Positions 33,625-46,075 of a DNA stretch of 64,000 bases are shown here, one piece after another. A program made the translations under genes and the position numbers. This DNA is from Moringa oleifera (lineage: Eukaryota; Streptophyta; Magnoliopsida; Brassicales; Moringaceae): contig JAJFZO010000476.1 in NCBI GenBank assembly GCA_021397835.1, positions 558,001 through 622,000 on the forward strand, given 5' to 3'. Each line of letters begins with the position of its first letter. Position 1 is the first letter of the stretch. The notes under the pieces were generated by a model. The model was not told where the DNA came from. It was given only the letters and a program-made list of their open reading frames with translations, and did no database searches.

Positions 33625-36600
33625 ATGGGCTCAATTTCAGTACTTAGCTCTGTTCCGCAGTCTCTGACATTATCTGCGGCGAGAGCTTCAAGCACAGTAC
33701 GCCGTCGTTTCTCTATGAATTTTGTTTTCTTTTTTTTCCTTGGGATTCGAAGGTACCTACGGATTTGTAGCTTTATGTCTTTCATATAATGTCTCAGAGA
33801 TGGCGCAGACCAGTAGAGGCTCGATTTGTTGAGCAACCTGATCGATTCTCGCATTGCAATTCTTGCGGTTAGTTGTTATGGGATTGCATGACTTACCAAG
33901 TTATTTGCATATGATGCTACTCTTTCAATTATGCTATGCTTGGTGCATTTATTTTTTGCATTTTGATTTTCCCGTCTTCCTCATCATTCTGTGATGTTTT
34001 TGTTGAGAAGTCTTACTTGGTACAGTTGTTTGAAAAGAAGCTTTCCTTTATTACAGGTGAAATCAGTCAAATGGCTTGTAGGCCAAATATTGTGCGAAGA
34101 AGAGTTTTGATATCAAGAGTTGGGGTCCTAGCTGGAGCTTTGTGGTATGCTTTGAAAGATGCAGGGGCTATGGCAACTGAATTTGCTGATAGTAAGTTCC
34201 TATTTCCTTTTCTGTGGCTAGTAATTCGTCTCAATCTTTGTCTATTCTTTCCTAAGGCTTTGTGTCAATATGTGGCCTGCTGGTGAAAGCCTGCTCTCCT
34301 TTTCTTTAATGGTTTATACGCCTGCTGGAGAAGTAGAATACTTTCTCAGCCATCATTGCTTAAATGAGACACCTACTCTGTTATGTCATATATGAAATTT
34401 CTTCCTTCAGCAAAGTATACTGCTTAGATCCTTCATTTTTGTAAAGCGGGAGTATTAAGCAATCATGTACTACATAGATCCATTTTTGTAAATCGGAAGT
34501 ATTAAGCAGTCATGTACTACATAGATCCGTAGTCCATTTGTTTCAAACTTTTCAATTTGGTAGCATCCCAGGCAGCCTATTCTTCTTCCTCCACCCCCCA
34601 CCCCCCACCCCCCAAAAAAAAAATCCCCATTGTTTAAGGAAGAGTGAACACTGAATTCAAGAGGTCACTACTATAGGAACAGGTAAACTTGGGGAGATTC
34701 TCATTATCTAAAGGTGTTTGATTAGAATTTGCATTTGTGGACAATAATGGTACTTTCGAGCTTTCTAGATGTCCATTTACAATCAAGGGAAACTATGATT
34801 GTTAGTTACACCAACACAAAACCTCTTATTACTGAAAAAAGTATGCAAAGAAGAACAAATCATAAATCAAGATTTAATATCATACGCCTTTTTTGTAGGG
34901 TCTAAGATTTACGTAAGATATATAAACAAAACATGTACATATAAAACCTTGAAGCAAGAAGCAAAGAAATATCTTTTTTCTTCATAATTTCTTCTATGGA
35001 GGACAAAATCATAGTGAGAATCCTTTCTGATTAAACTTAGGTGAGCCTTATTTAGACATTCTAGCCAATCCCATTTTTAAGGCTACGCCATAATTTATAC
35101 GGGTAGGCCTTTAAAAAAGTTGTCAACGAAGAATCTTTTTCTTGCTGGGTGGAGAACATCATTTAGCGATTGCTTGTTACCTGCCTTGCTAACCCTTACT
35201 TTGAATTTGATTCACTTTCTACTACACTATTCAGAAAGCTGTATTGCAGCCAAGCAAACCATGGTTTGGAATCATTTTTTTTTTTTTTTTCTGGTGACTG
35301 GTTGGTTGCCCTGTAACTTGTGTATTCGGTCTTTGTCACCTCCAATTTATTGATGTTTAATCCGTTTCTCACCATTGGATTTTATTCTTGATGTTTCATC
35401 CGTGTCTGACCATTGGATTTCTTTCTTAATTAACTTTTCTTCCAGCTACATATTGTCGCATTATCTTATTTTATCTAGCTATCTTTCTTAACACCGCCTC
35501 CTCCCACCTTGTTGCCTTTGATGGATGTATTGCCAAGAAGATCCCCACTAAATCCAGTGTAGCATTGTAGTTATTGCACCTTGCATCAGTCATTGTCTGT
35601 GTAAAACATTTTGAAGGATCTAGGTGTTTTCAGTTCAGTAAATTAGCACATCTATTGCTTCTTATATTATGAGCTTACTTACTCTAATCTTATGGACTTA
35701 TCATCATGAGCTCAATGTCTGCGCATACAGTGCCAGCACTTAGAGGGAAAGACTATGGCAAGAGTAAAATGAGGTATCCAGATTACACAGAAACAGAATC
35801 AGGTCTTCAGTATAAGGTCACCTGTCAGAAACCCATTTCTAAAACCTCCTTTTCTATTTATCCTTGCAAGAACTTGCATGCAAATCGTTTCTTTTTTTTA
35901 AATTCCATGTTTTGAAAAGAGTGCAGGATTTGCGAGTAGGAACTGGTCCCACACCAAAAGAGGGGGAGACAGTAGTGGTAAGACAACAGTCATCTGTAGA
36001 CAGAATTTTACTGTTTGGAAGAAGAACATTAATCCAAGCAAATCAGATTTAATGAAAATGAGGGTAGCTTTGAATTTAAAAATAATTGTTTTTGGAATGA
36101 CTTTTCAAGTTTACTCTTAATTCTGGTGTGGATTATTTGTTTCTGCCTTGGAGTAATTGATGCAACCAATGGACTCTAATGTATCTTAGGTTGATTGGGA
36201 TGGTTACACCATAGGATACTATGGTCGCATATTTGAAGCTCGAAATAAGACAAAAGGTGGTTCTTTTGAGGTATTAAATGCTTCTCACCTTTTCAGTGGT
36301 CATGATTCTCTGGTAATTGATTTTGTTAAAATGATTCTGGCTTCATGATGTACAGGGGGATGACAAAGACTTCTTCAAATTTAGACTAGGATCCCAAGAG
36401 GTGAGAAATTTGAAATATTCCAGAATGTTTTTCATAAAGTTGAGATGAAATGTAACAAGGATGCTATTCTGAGTCTCCTGGAATTCTAGTTGCTTTGCTC
36501 TTCAAATCTTGTTAAATTTTGCTTTCATCCTTTGGCATTGTCTGACATGTCAGGATAGTTAGTATTTTTTGCTGTCCATTTCAACTTATGAGAAATGTCA

Positions 36601-37506
36601 GAAGGTCCTCCTGATTCTCATGCAGTTGGGATTCAAATGGCATGTTTTAAGGACCTTCTGGTCATATGAAGTGTATCAGATGGCTCCTTGTTTCCTTGGT
36701 AGCAGTTTGTGTCATTGCAATGGAGGTTCTAATTATGCTGTATAATTGCTATATTTTCAGGTAATACCAGCTTTTGAGGAAGCTGTTTCAGGAATGGCTT
36801 TGGGTGGCATCAGAAGGTGTGAACATCTGCTTCTCCTAGATAGATAGCATTTGTATACACTGGGAGTGGTTTGGATCTTTGCACTTATCAAAAACTTGTT
36901 AAACAAGTCATATTTGAATGAATTGTTTGATTTTGTATTTTAATAGTTCCATACTTGGTGTCCTCTTCTCTGTCTTGTGTCTGTTAATGCATCCTCCTGT
37001 ATAAGTGTACTAAGAATTGACCAAGAACTGTTAAACAGACTTCAGAGGTGGATTTTTGGATGCTTTTTATCATCACTATCTGGTCAATCCTAACTTTTGA
37101 TTTTGTGGAACCTTAAATTTCATTGTTATTTCTGGGTGAAATTGTATTCCAGTATGAACTTCTTATGCTTTCTCTCTTGATCCTCGTAAAAAAGTTAAAA
37201 TTGAGTTAATGATGCAGTGTATCGTTATACATGTGTAATTACTGACTTATTTTGGTGACGCAGGATCATAGTACCCCCAGAACTAGGATATCCTGAGAAT
37301 GACTACAACAGGAGTGGGCCAAAACCAACAACATTCTCGGTAATGTTCTGGTCTTTTAAGTAGTACTTGTTTACCGTTGTGAATGTCTCTACAAGCTCTG
37401 CTTTTTGCAGGGCCAAAGAGCATTGGATTTTGTGCTGAAGAACCAAGGGCTAATAGACAAGACCCTCCTGTTTGATATTGAGCTTCTTAAAATCATGCCA
37501 AACTGA
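33625..37506 (+). CDS. FKBP19: FKBP-type peptidyl-prolyl isomerase of the thylakoid lumen (FKBP19-like)
   Basis: Ten exons: 33625-33696, 33798-33867, 34057-34191, 35731-35816, 35927-35977, 36190-36270, 36356-36400, 36761-36816, 37264-37339 and 37411-37506, giving 255 aa. Phases agree throughout; the first two exons are the least certain. A Ser-rich plastid transit part is followed by RRRVLISRVGVLAGALWYAL ending AMATEFAD. The Arg pair, hydrophobic run and AxA-type cleavage site look like a twin-arginine lumen signal. The mature part has the FKBP fold: SGLQYKDLRVGTGPTPKEGE, VDWDGYTIGYYGRIFEARN, FKFRLGSQEVIPAFEEAVSG, GIRRIIVPPELGYPENDYN, and an end DKTLLFDIELLKIMPN. The usual active-site pattern (FDSS, VIxGW) is replaced (IFEA, VIPAFE), so isomerase activity may be weak. 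The 45-81 nt internal exons are very small. It matches what I recall of Arabidopsis FKBP19. Confidence 0.92.
34425..34521 (+). repeat. Tandem duplication of about 50 bp in an FKBP19 intron
   Basis: Two units (34425-34474 and 34475-34521), each starting TAGATCC and containing TTTTTGTAAA, GTATTAAGCA and CATGTACTACA, differ by a few substitutions and a 3-base indel. A third TAGATCC begins at 34522. A C-rich tract (CACCCCCCACCCCCCACCCC) follows at about 34593-34612. Confidence 0.85.
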
Positions 37507-38567
37507 TAAATGAGTCAGACATGCTTTGCTGGCACCATCTGCACATAAATTTTTGTGTTTTCTTGAGTAACTTCCAAGTTTGGATGAGGGCTTTTGAATT
37601 CGAAGTTCAATCACCAGAGCTGAAAAGTAAAGTAATTCCTTGTAAAAGTCATTTAAGGAACATGGATAGCTTACTCCATGAAGATAGAAATGGAAAGATC
37701 AAAGACAACACACATTTCTGTCAACCCTTTGTCAATCCCTTTCTCTTTAGCAAGCATTTTAATCATTGTGCTAATATTGTAATATTTCACGAAATCTGTA
37801 TGAGGCAGATGAAATGTCTGATTGTATTATGGCTTAGCTGAGTATACGGGCACCCGATTGATTTGGTTAGTAATTGCATCTGTAAGAGATTGAAACAGGT
37901 CCCCTATCCTTCCATTTACTCTTTTTACTGAAGCAAATTAATCAACCACCTAGAGTAGGACATTTTGTAGTGATATCTGCCGTAATGGATTGGTTTGATA
38001 TAGTCTCAACAATCTGAGAAACTGTAAAAGAGGATAGTCCGGAATATTTGCATGTTTTTTGCTGTGCTGGGTGAAGTAGTCCAAGATGCATAAGTTGGTT
38101 CTATTGGCATACCAGTTCAATTCTTTTCTGAACCTGCCCTTCACCAGCCCTGCCAAAAGAAAGAAAAACAAAAAGGGAAAAAAAGCAGCCAGAAAACAAA
38201 AAAGAAAAGAAAAACTTATGTCCAAAGTTGCCTGATCTCATCATTCAACCAGCAAAAGATCCACAAACTACATCAACATAAGCAAAACCTAATTCATCAA
38301 AAAGGAATTCAACACTAGTCCAGAAGGTTGGGCAACCGTGACCAGAACAAAATCTAAATTCTGTCACAAGCTACAGTAACCATCAGTTTCCGCAAATCAG
38401 CTGAAGGCCACAATCCAGCAAATCAGCTGAAGGCCACAATCCAACTAATGCGCAAAGACCTGAGAAGATCAACCAAAGTACCAAGAGCAGCAATAAAATC
38501 AACCCATTCAAGAGGCAACAACAACCTCTTAAATATGACCTGTCAATTTCCAACTAGGATTCTTTTA
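37507..38567. other. Convergent spacer between FKBP19 and CYP51
   Basis: Carries the 3' UTRs of both genes and a 26-bp perfect tandem duplication (38392-38443), listed separately. A 106-aa open frame at 37521-37841 is in the FKBP19 3' UTR and is not called. Confidence 0.6.
38392..38443. repeat. 26-bp perfect tandem duplication
   Basis: The unit GCAAATCAGCTGAAGGCCAC plus AATCCA occurs twice with no gap (38392-38417 and 38418-38443), about 130-180 bases beyond the CYP51 stop, likely in its 3' UTR. Each unit has a CAGCTG palindrome. Perfect identity implies a recent event. Confidence 0.9.
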
Positions 38568-40607
38568 CTAATTAACAGACAGCTGACGCCTCTTGTACCG
38601 CACCATCACCTTTCCTTTCACACCCACAACCATTGCATTCCAATCTATCTCAGGAAAAGGTGATATAAGCTCAAATTCAAAATTTCTCAACAAATGGCTC
38701 CATATAGCTTTTATTTGCAGGTATGCGAAGGGCTCACCAAGGCACCCATGCCTGCCACCCCCAAAGGAGATATATGAGAATGCTCCTGCTACCTTATCTT
38801 CATCTCTCCCAGGAGCATATCTATCAGGATCATAACTGTCTGGATTCTTGTAGATGTAAGGAAGACGGTTAGCAAATGCTGGCGATGTTGCCACAATGTG
38901 ACCTTTTGGGATGTCATATTCTTTCCCCTCTCGGGTTTTCACACTAAAATCACTGTGAGAGCTGCGAAGAAGCATAATCAATGGAGGGTGCAGTCTCAGG
39001 GCTTCCTTGATGCATCGGTACAGGGTATCCATCTCAGACAAGACATCATGATCAACCTTGCTGCCATGTTTTTCCATCAAGTTTTTCTGCTCCTCTAACA
39101 CGGCAGACAGATACTCCTTGTGACGGAGAAGATAGGCACCAGTCCACGTGGAAGTGATGGAACTTGTGTGCTGTCCAGCAAAGAGAGCAGCAATGAGCAA
39201 GCCAGTGACCTCAGCCTCAGTTGTGGGTCTACCATCTTTGTACTTTGACTCAATGAAACACTGCAACATGTCATTCTCTGACTTTCCAGCATGTTTACGG
39301 GTTGCTATTATGTTTGCGAAAATGTCAGCAAGCTTCTGACGAGCACGATCACGGCGTCGGTGAGCTGGGATAGGCAGATGCGGAAAGATAACACTAATAG
39401 GGAGCATGCCATTATCAAGGTCATGGAACAAGGCAGACACATCAGCAAAAAGCTGATCACGCACTTCTCGACCCAAAAGACACCTACTAGCAGTCAAAAT
39501 GATCAGATGCTCCAGCTCATACTTAAGGTCCACTTCACCACTATCTCCCCATTTTGAGAAGTAGTCCTGCTCAACTCAAAAAATGAAGACAAGAAAATTA
39601 GACTGCAGGGTTAATAATATAAGAACTAATACAAAGGAACATTGTCCTTCCGACGTGGGACACTTCTAGAAATCGTGGGAGAATAAACCACTTTCCATTT
39701 CATGGATTGATGCACAGACAAAAACCACAACCAAGCCCATGGGAGCAATCAGTTCACTGCAAAAGTTCAATTGCAGAAAGCTTCAAGGAGTCCCATGACA
39801 TCTCTCAAATACATCAAGCAAAAATAGTTGAGAATTAAGTTACCTACATATCAATATTTTTGTTTTTCAACTATCTACAGCTTATGCGTTTACATCATTT
39901 CAGCTCATCCCCAGTGCTCCCTTCTATGGTTTTCCTTTATCTTTTCTTTTAGGGTTAGGCCACAAATTCAGCTCCCCTTAGTTCAGGCAGGATACACAAA
40001 TGACATTCACAAAAAGTAAAAAGTCACTTTGTTCTATCAATACAGAGCTTTACCATTGATCAGCTACCGACCTGGATGAACAATAAACAATTAAAAAGCC
40101 AACTTATTGAATGTAAAATCCAAAATTTTGAACCGAATTTGTTACCTGTGCTTCCATCACCATCTGATCCACATAGCCCTTCAGCTTGTTTACTCTCAGT
40201 GCCTCTGTGAAGAACCGGAACTGCTCTTGCCGTATAGAGTAATCCACATCAAATACTACTCCAGGGCCAAAAGTGGGTACATTGAACTGATATACCTCCT
40301 GCTGACTAAGGTCTGATTCAGAGGCCTTAAAGAAGTGCGCTGACACTTCAGGCCCAATCAAGAATGTGATGTTCTTGTTAAGCAGGTTCATTGTGAACAC
40401 ACTACCAAGCTTGGGATACTCCTCGCGGAGCATTATGATTGGTCCTTTCATGAATCGGAGAAGGCCACCAATCACTGGCCACGTCTTAACAACTGGAGGT
40501 AGACGCTTCCTAGACCTAGGCATCACAAGTACAGAGATGAGTTTGGCCACAACAATAGTGGCCACAAGTAGGACACCCACATTGAATAACTTGTTATCCA
40601 CATCCAT
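38568..40607 (-). CDS. CYP51G1: Sterol 14-alpha-demethylase (obtusifoliol 14-demethylase), CYP51G
   Basis: Endoplasmic-reticulum cytochrome P450 that removes the 14-alpha methyl group of obtusifoliol in sterol synthesis. Two exons, 40607-40146 and 39566-38568, give 486 aa, normal for plant CYP51. An N-terminal membrane helix (GVLLVATIVVAKLISVLVM) is followed by the Pro-rich hinge (KRLPPVVKTWPVIGG). The I-helix has AALFAGQHTSSITSTW, the ExxR motif is in CIKEALRLHPP, and the haem loop is FGGGRHGCLGEPFA with the Cys ligand. The substrate-recognition segment YQFNVPTFGPGVVFDVD is typical of CYP51. The end is MVRYKRRQLSVN. A 5' UTR intron is likely (donor near 41187, CAAG before GTACTA on the minus strand), since the leader before the ATG shows no promoter features. 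Identity is very secure. Confidence 0.96.
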
Positions 40608-42598
40608 GGTTGCTGTATGTGGATGAGCTTATACCAGTAAACGAATAATCTGAAAAAAAAAAAGAAAGAAGGGAAAATCATGAGAGCGCATTACATGCTG
40701 ATAGTGAAACTAAGCAAAGTTTGTTTCTCCAAGCATAGTCAGGTCAGATCTATTGGCTGAAAAGCCAAATTGTTGAAAGAAAATGAAAATTTGATGAGTG
40801 AAGGCAATAAAACCCATTCACAGTTACTATGGCTTTGGGAGATGAAAATTGTACTGGGAGAGATGATAGAGTTAAGTCTTTAAAATAGTGTAATGCACAA
40901 GATTTGAGATTTTGAACTAAACACTTTTCGGACTCAGCAATGCCTAACTCCACGTTTGACTAAAACAAGAAAAAAAGAAAACAAAAAGAAGGTAATCCTT
41001 GGCGATTCAATTTTCCCAGAAACCAATGAGATGGAAATGTCAGGTAAATCAAAGGAAATCATAACAAGAAGCAAATGGAGAAAGGAAAACAGCAGAACCG
41101 AGAATCAGGAACAGCGATTAATAAGTAAACAGGTTAGAAATTAAGATACAGGAAGAGCGATTAACTGGAAATGAGCGTATAGTACCTTGAGTTAGAGATT
41201 GAAACGCAGAAGATAGGAAGAGGATGGCGTGAATCAGGCAGAGACAGAGAGAAAGACAAATAGAGAACAAATACTATAGTGATTTTACCCAAGTAGCATC
41301 AAGCATCATGAGGAAAGTGAACAAGAGAGAGAGAGAGTGGACTAAGCAACATGGGTGCCACTGCCATGTCGTTTTAAAGGGGTTCGGAGTGGACGAGCCG
41401 GGCCGCTGGGTGAGTTTGGTAATATGTGGGGTCCACAAGCTTTTTGAAAATAAAAATAACTAAATAAGTAAATAAATAAATAATATAGACGTGATTTTAT
41501 GTCGTTCTCTGTTGTTAATTCGAAATCTGAATTACTCAAAAAAAGAATTGTAATAAACCCTCCCTCAGGCCTCAGTCATGTGGCTTGGGGTTGGGTCTAT
41601 AAAACAGTGGGTTTATCAATCGGTGGTTTGGTTTGTGGTGCACTGTGTATGCCGGCTGATTTGTGAAGAGAAACCATGGAAATCTTATCGTGGCACGTGA
41701 CCTGTTGGAGTAGAAAAATCAAAGTAAACATGGAAGAGGAAGACAACTGGAAGTGGCATGCCATCGCATCTTTTGTTTTATGCAATCTTTGTCTCTCTTT
41801 CTCTCTCTGGCTATTAAAAAAAAGTGAGAGAGCCATCTCGCCCTCAATGCTATCTTGGAGCCAAGAAAATAAGGTGGCACTGTCTTTCATCTTGTTGTCT
41901 CAGTACTCTTTCCTAGGACCGCAGCTCCTTAGGGAGATCTACATTCCCATCACTTCAATGGTTTATATTCTATGATTAAAAAGTCTTTCTTTTATAAAAC
42001 AGAAAAGAAAATTTCAGCAATCAGGGCAGCTCACCATTAGAGGGAAAGAAATGGTGGGAATATCAACAATATTGATCTGCCTTGACATAAAGAAGATCAT
42101 CCTGGTCGCATTTCAGAATTGGTCTCTACTGCTTATTAGTGTGAGTCACAAAATAGCCGACTCCCTTTGCATTTGGAATTTTCTGTTTCTGTTTGTCGTC
42201 ACAATCCTTCTGTACTGTAATTTTGACCAAAGTAGTAAAGGGAGTGATTCGGAAGACAACTAACAGGATAAGAGAGAAAATTTCAATTGCTTTTCAAGTT
42301 CCATTTCATGGGGAGGAAAACAAGAGATTATATAATTTTTTCCTCCATAGACAATTAAGAACGAAGCGCGTCTCAAATGCCACCAACAAAATTTGAGAAA
42401 CTACCTCTGAGAAAACAAGAAAAAATTGAGAAACTAAAATATCTATGCAAGCTCAAGAAATTAGATAAGAATTAATTTAACCCTGATACCACTTCAACCG
42501 TCATGCTGAAAAGCAGGAGCAACATTACATATTCACTGTAAATCTGGAAAACTGGCAGGAAAGCAACCAACAAAAGCTTGAAGAAAAAGGAGGAGATA
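40608..42598. other. CYP51 leader, promoter and intergenic sequence
   Basis: The CYP51 5' UTR, its presumed leader intron (about 40640-41187) and promoter occupy about 40608-41500, with a GA-rich tract at about 41320-41338. The rest, up to the 3' end of the next minus-strand gene, has short open frames (70-99 aa) on both strands with no recognisable domains. Confidence 0.5.
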
Positions 42599-43205
42599 TT
42601 ACTCTGGAGTCAGCATTTTCTTTTTCGACTTCCCTTTATGGGAACGCTCTGGGGACCCTGAGATAGTAGTGGTTGAACTATGACCTCGTGCTGAGGACCC
42701 TGAAAAAGTAGCTGAACTGTGACCTTGTCCTGAGTCTAAAGTAGACCGCCCAGCAGATCCGGTGTATTCATCAACATGTCTTCTTTTAGAAGGCTTTGAT
42801 TTCTCACTAACTCCAGACAATGAACTTTTATGCCTGCTACTACGTGTAGAGGCTGGATGTCCCCCAGCTGATAGTGAGTTTCTCAGCCGATTACTTTGTG
42901 TAGGAGTTGAGAATTGATGGGAAGAATTTGTCAAAGAAGTTCCAATGAGTCTCTGATGTGTTTTTGAATTCAGCTTCACAAGTTCATCTGGCTCTGGGTA
43001 GCGAACAAGGGCAACCCTTCGTGTAATCTTCCCAACTGCTTCTCAGCAACAGGAAAAAATGAATGCAAAGAAACTCATTAAAATTACAAAACTAGAATTA
43101 AATGGTTAATTCATTTCTATAACAACAAGAACAGAATGATAACAGCAACAGGGACACTCCTTGAATATAACTCCAACTTAATTCCTCAATATTTCAATCC
43201 TCTTC

Positions 43206-43253
<48 letters not shown>

Positions 43254-44390
43254 TATTATTTATATAGTGACATTAGAAGTAAGCAATAGGAACAGCAAAA
43301 CACCCACAAATATATATAGACCTTACTCAACAATATGCTTAATCCATGTTGAAAAAGACAAAGGAACACCTAAAGTCACCAGTAATAAGTATTTGTACGG
43401 TTAGTCACAGCACAAATTTGTAGTTCGAAAGCTAGTAAGCCCAAATGACAAATGTATATACAGGAAAGCCACCCATCCAAGTTTATTATGAGATCGTATA
43501 ACGCACAAGAAGGATCATTCCAATGCTTTAAAAATACAGAAACTGAAACATGAATGAAGCAAAACCAGAAACTAGAGTGAAGATGTTAACGACAAAAGAA
43601 AGCTAGTACATTTGACCCATACCTATTTTTGAATCAGATCCAGAGGGCAGAATAACTGTTGCATCTCCCTGTTGAGCTGCAAAGCTGACTACATCATAAG
43701 CTTTCCCTGCCATAAAGAGTAATAATATATCACAACACAGAAAAACATACAGAAAGGAAAATTCAGGAGTATAGTCAATAAGCACAAAGGCTGTTGAGAT
43801 CAAGGTTTCCATGCATCAATAGTTAAAATCTATAATCACCAGATGAATCCTCAACACTGCCCAACTGCCCATCTTGATGAAGGTCAATTATCAATTCTCT
43901 CCCATCAATGTCAGGAAACTGCAAAACATACGTAAGAAAAAAGGGAGAAACAGAGGATAAGTTTCGAGACAGTTGGGAGTGAAAGAAAATAGCAGTCATA
44001 ACTTCAATAATCTTCAACCAATGTTTTTGTTTCAGTTAAGCTACTCCATCAAGTTTGATTCTGAATCAAACCAACTAACAGTTCATACTTCATACTGAAG
44101 TGGCCTAACTTTGAGTACCAGCTTCTTTGCTTAATATGAAAGCATAAACTTACAATAAGTATATCTACATTTATCATGAAAACCATATTGCTTTAGTTTA
44201 CTCTAAAATGGATACAAACATAAAGTAGCTTAAAGTTTAACGGATAAGAAGGGTATAATACTTGACTAAGAGGCCACTGAATAAGCCAGAGCTCCGAAGA
44301 ACCCGTTAGATTAAGATCGACAAGTGGTTGCATGGCATTCACTTCAAATTCTGCTGGGGGCTTGTAACTCTCTTCGTTGGCAGCATCCAT
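42599..44390 (-). CDS. Mediator-associated protein 2-like nuclear protein
   Basis: Four exons on the minus strand: 44390-44262, 43918-43840, 43706-43623 and 43038-42599, giving 243 aa. The N-terminal half is conserved-looking (SYKPPAEFEVNAMQPLVDLN, SSELWLIQWPLSQFPDIDGR, GKAYDVVSFAAQQGDATVIL, GKITRRVALVRYPEPDELVK). The C-terminal half is low complexity, rich in Ser, Thr, His and Arg/Lys (SKPSKRRHVDEY, RSHKGKSKKKML), with likely nuclear localisation signals. It resembles what I recall as Arabidopsis At5g64680 (mediator-associated protein 2) and the RPA34-like proteins of RNA polymerase I; the exact role is not established from sequence. Exon 4 has a NAGNAG acceptor (AAGCAG), so one Ala residue may be optional. 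A non-coding first exon near 45320-45390 carrying a telo-box is likely. Confidence 0.75.
43203..43264. repeat. (TTA)n microsatellite in an intron
   Basis: About 18-20 TTA/ATT units with one interruption (ACT), inside the third intron of the mediator-associated-protein-like gene. Confidence 0.95.
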
Positions 44391-45364
44391 TATCTCACTT
44401 CTTATCACGAGTCACGAGCCACAAACTGAGTCCATCATAAACAGCATAGTATTCAAGAGCTTGATCCAAAGGAAACAATTTTTAAAATAAGAAACTTCAA
44501 AAGAAACAATAATCACATGACCAGCGAAACCACAGCTCAGCCGTTGCATCAGAAATTAATCAAATTCAGAAGCGAACGAGAAAGTAAAAGAAATCCAATT
44601 CCCAGAAAAATTAACATTAAGTTTGTATGACTCTGCATCAAGATATCTGACCAGAGGATATGGGCATGGATTGTTACTTAAATTTCCATCAAATCTGTTC
44701 TTTCTATCCTTTACTAACATCTATCTTTGATTGTACTTTGTTTTTAAGTTTAAAAACTATTTAAAAAATAATATATATATATATACACCTATTTACTCTT
44801 TTGTGGGATGTACATCTAATTAGGTGATATAAAATGATATGTATCTCATTTCATTTCAACATTATCACTTGAAAATCTTGCCTTGGGACTCTTTAATGGT
44901 TAACTTAATGTATTGCTTTCTAGGATGAAAAAATTAATGAAACACCATAAATTAAAAGCATCAGAATCAAATTCACCACCAGAAACTAGGATTCTCAGAG
45001 CATAAGCATCCATATAAATGAAATTTGATTTGTGATGGTCGAAACACTAGAGGATGAGCAAGTAGTGAAAAAAAAAAAAATGAAACCATGACATAAAATG
45101 TGACCAAAAAATTCAATTCAACTACTACCCATACTTAACCCTATATTTCCAGGAACCTTTCTTCATCGAGAAATCATAGCTATTTCCAGAATTTGCCGCA
45201 AATAAAAACCCGTTACAAGTTTCGGTAAAAGAAAGAAGGATCTTCATATCTTGCATACATAAATACACACACGGGTACATATATACAAAAGAAAGAGAGA
45301 AATCTAGGAAGAGAACTGCACCTTGAAGTGGACGACCCGATTCTGTCAACAGAGAACAAAGCAT

Positions 45365-45373
45365 AAACCCTAA
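45365..45373 (-). promoter_or_regulatory. Telo-box (AAACCCTAA on the plus strand)
   Basis: Lies upstream of or within the presumed first exon of the mediator-associated-like gene, just before the presumed splice donor CAAG/GTGCAG at about 45322. The perfect nine-base match and its position near a transcription start fit the known plant element. Confidence 0.5.
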
Positions 45374-45649
45374 CCAGAGAGGGGAGAGAGTGCTTGGTAC
45401 TCGGACTCGGGGAAGCTGTGTTTTTTTTTTTCGAAAAAAAAAAGAAAATTACAAGAAGCGCCCCGTCTTATTAAAACAAACCACGATCAACTTTAGAAAA
45501 TAACATTTTGACCTTTTGTACTATTTTCAGATTTTTGGCCTTTCAACCTTAACTTTTTATTAAAACATTAATTTATAAGAACATCCGTCAGCCCATCTTT
45601 TTAATTTTAGAATATTAAAAAAACTTTCAATTTCACTTAAATTTTAATT

Positions 45650-46075
45650 TAAATATCAAAATTTTTTAATTGATTTAATTTTATATTTAAATTTAAATTT
45701 AATCATTTAAATTTTAAAAATGTAGTAATACTTTTATTGTTAAAATATTTTAAAATAACATAAATAATTTTACACTTCTTTTCAAATTCATATCTTAAAT
45801 TAGAATAATTTTTTATTCATAAATTACTTTTTTGTAAATTTTTTAATTTTTAATAATATAAAATATTGAAAAAAAATATTTTTAAACACCCAAAAAATTT
45901 TTAAATTTTTTGTGATAGTAACTTAAATATTTTTAAGATCTTAAAGAATTTATTATATAATCTTTTTAATTTAACTATTTTTAATTTTGAATTTTTTAAT
46001 TAAATTAAACTAATATTTCAAAAATGAAATTAAATTAATTCGAACTTCAATATCTCAATTAAAATTGGAACAAAA
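45650..46075 (+). repeat. Dispersed AT-rich repeat family A, copy
   Basis: Has CTTTTATTGTTAAAATATTT, then TTTTTGTGATAGTAACTTAA, then AATTTATTATATAATC and TTTTTAATTTTGAATTTTTT, the clearest match to the copy at 7010-7385. Confidence 0.5.

Noticed and set aside
33721..33752. FKBP19 exon 1 extended to 33752 (phase 2) joined to an acceptor at 34061
   Set aside because: This adds an unlikely run of Phe and skips an exon (33798-33867) whose borders and phases fit perfectly.
41597..42396. Several 67-99 aa frames between CYP51 and the mediator-associated-like gene
   Set aside because: Present on both strands with low-complexity hydrophobic content and no splice structure.
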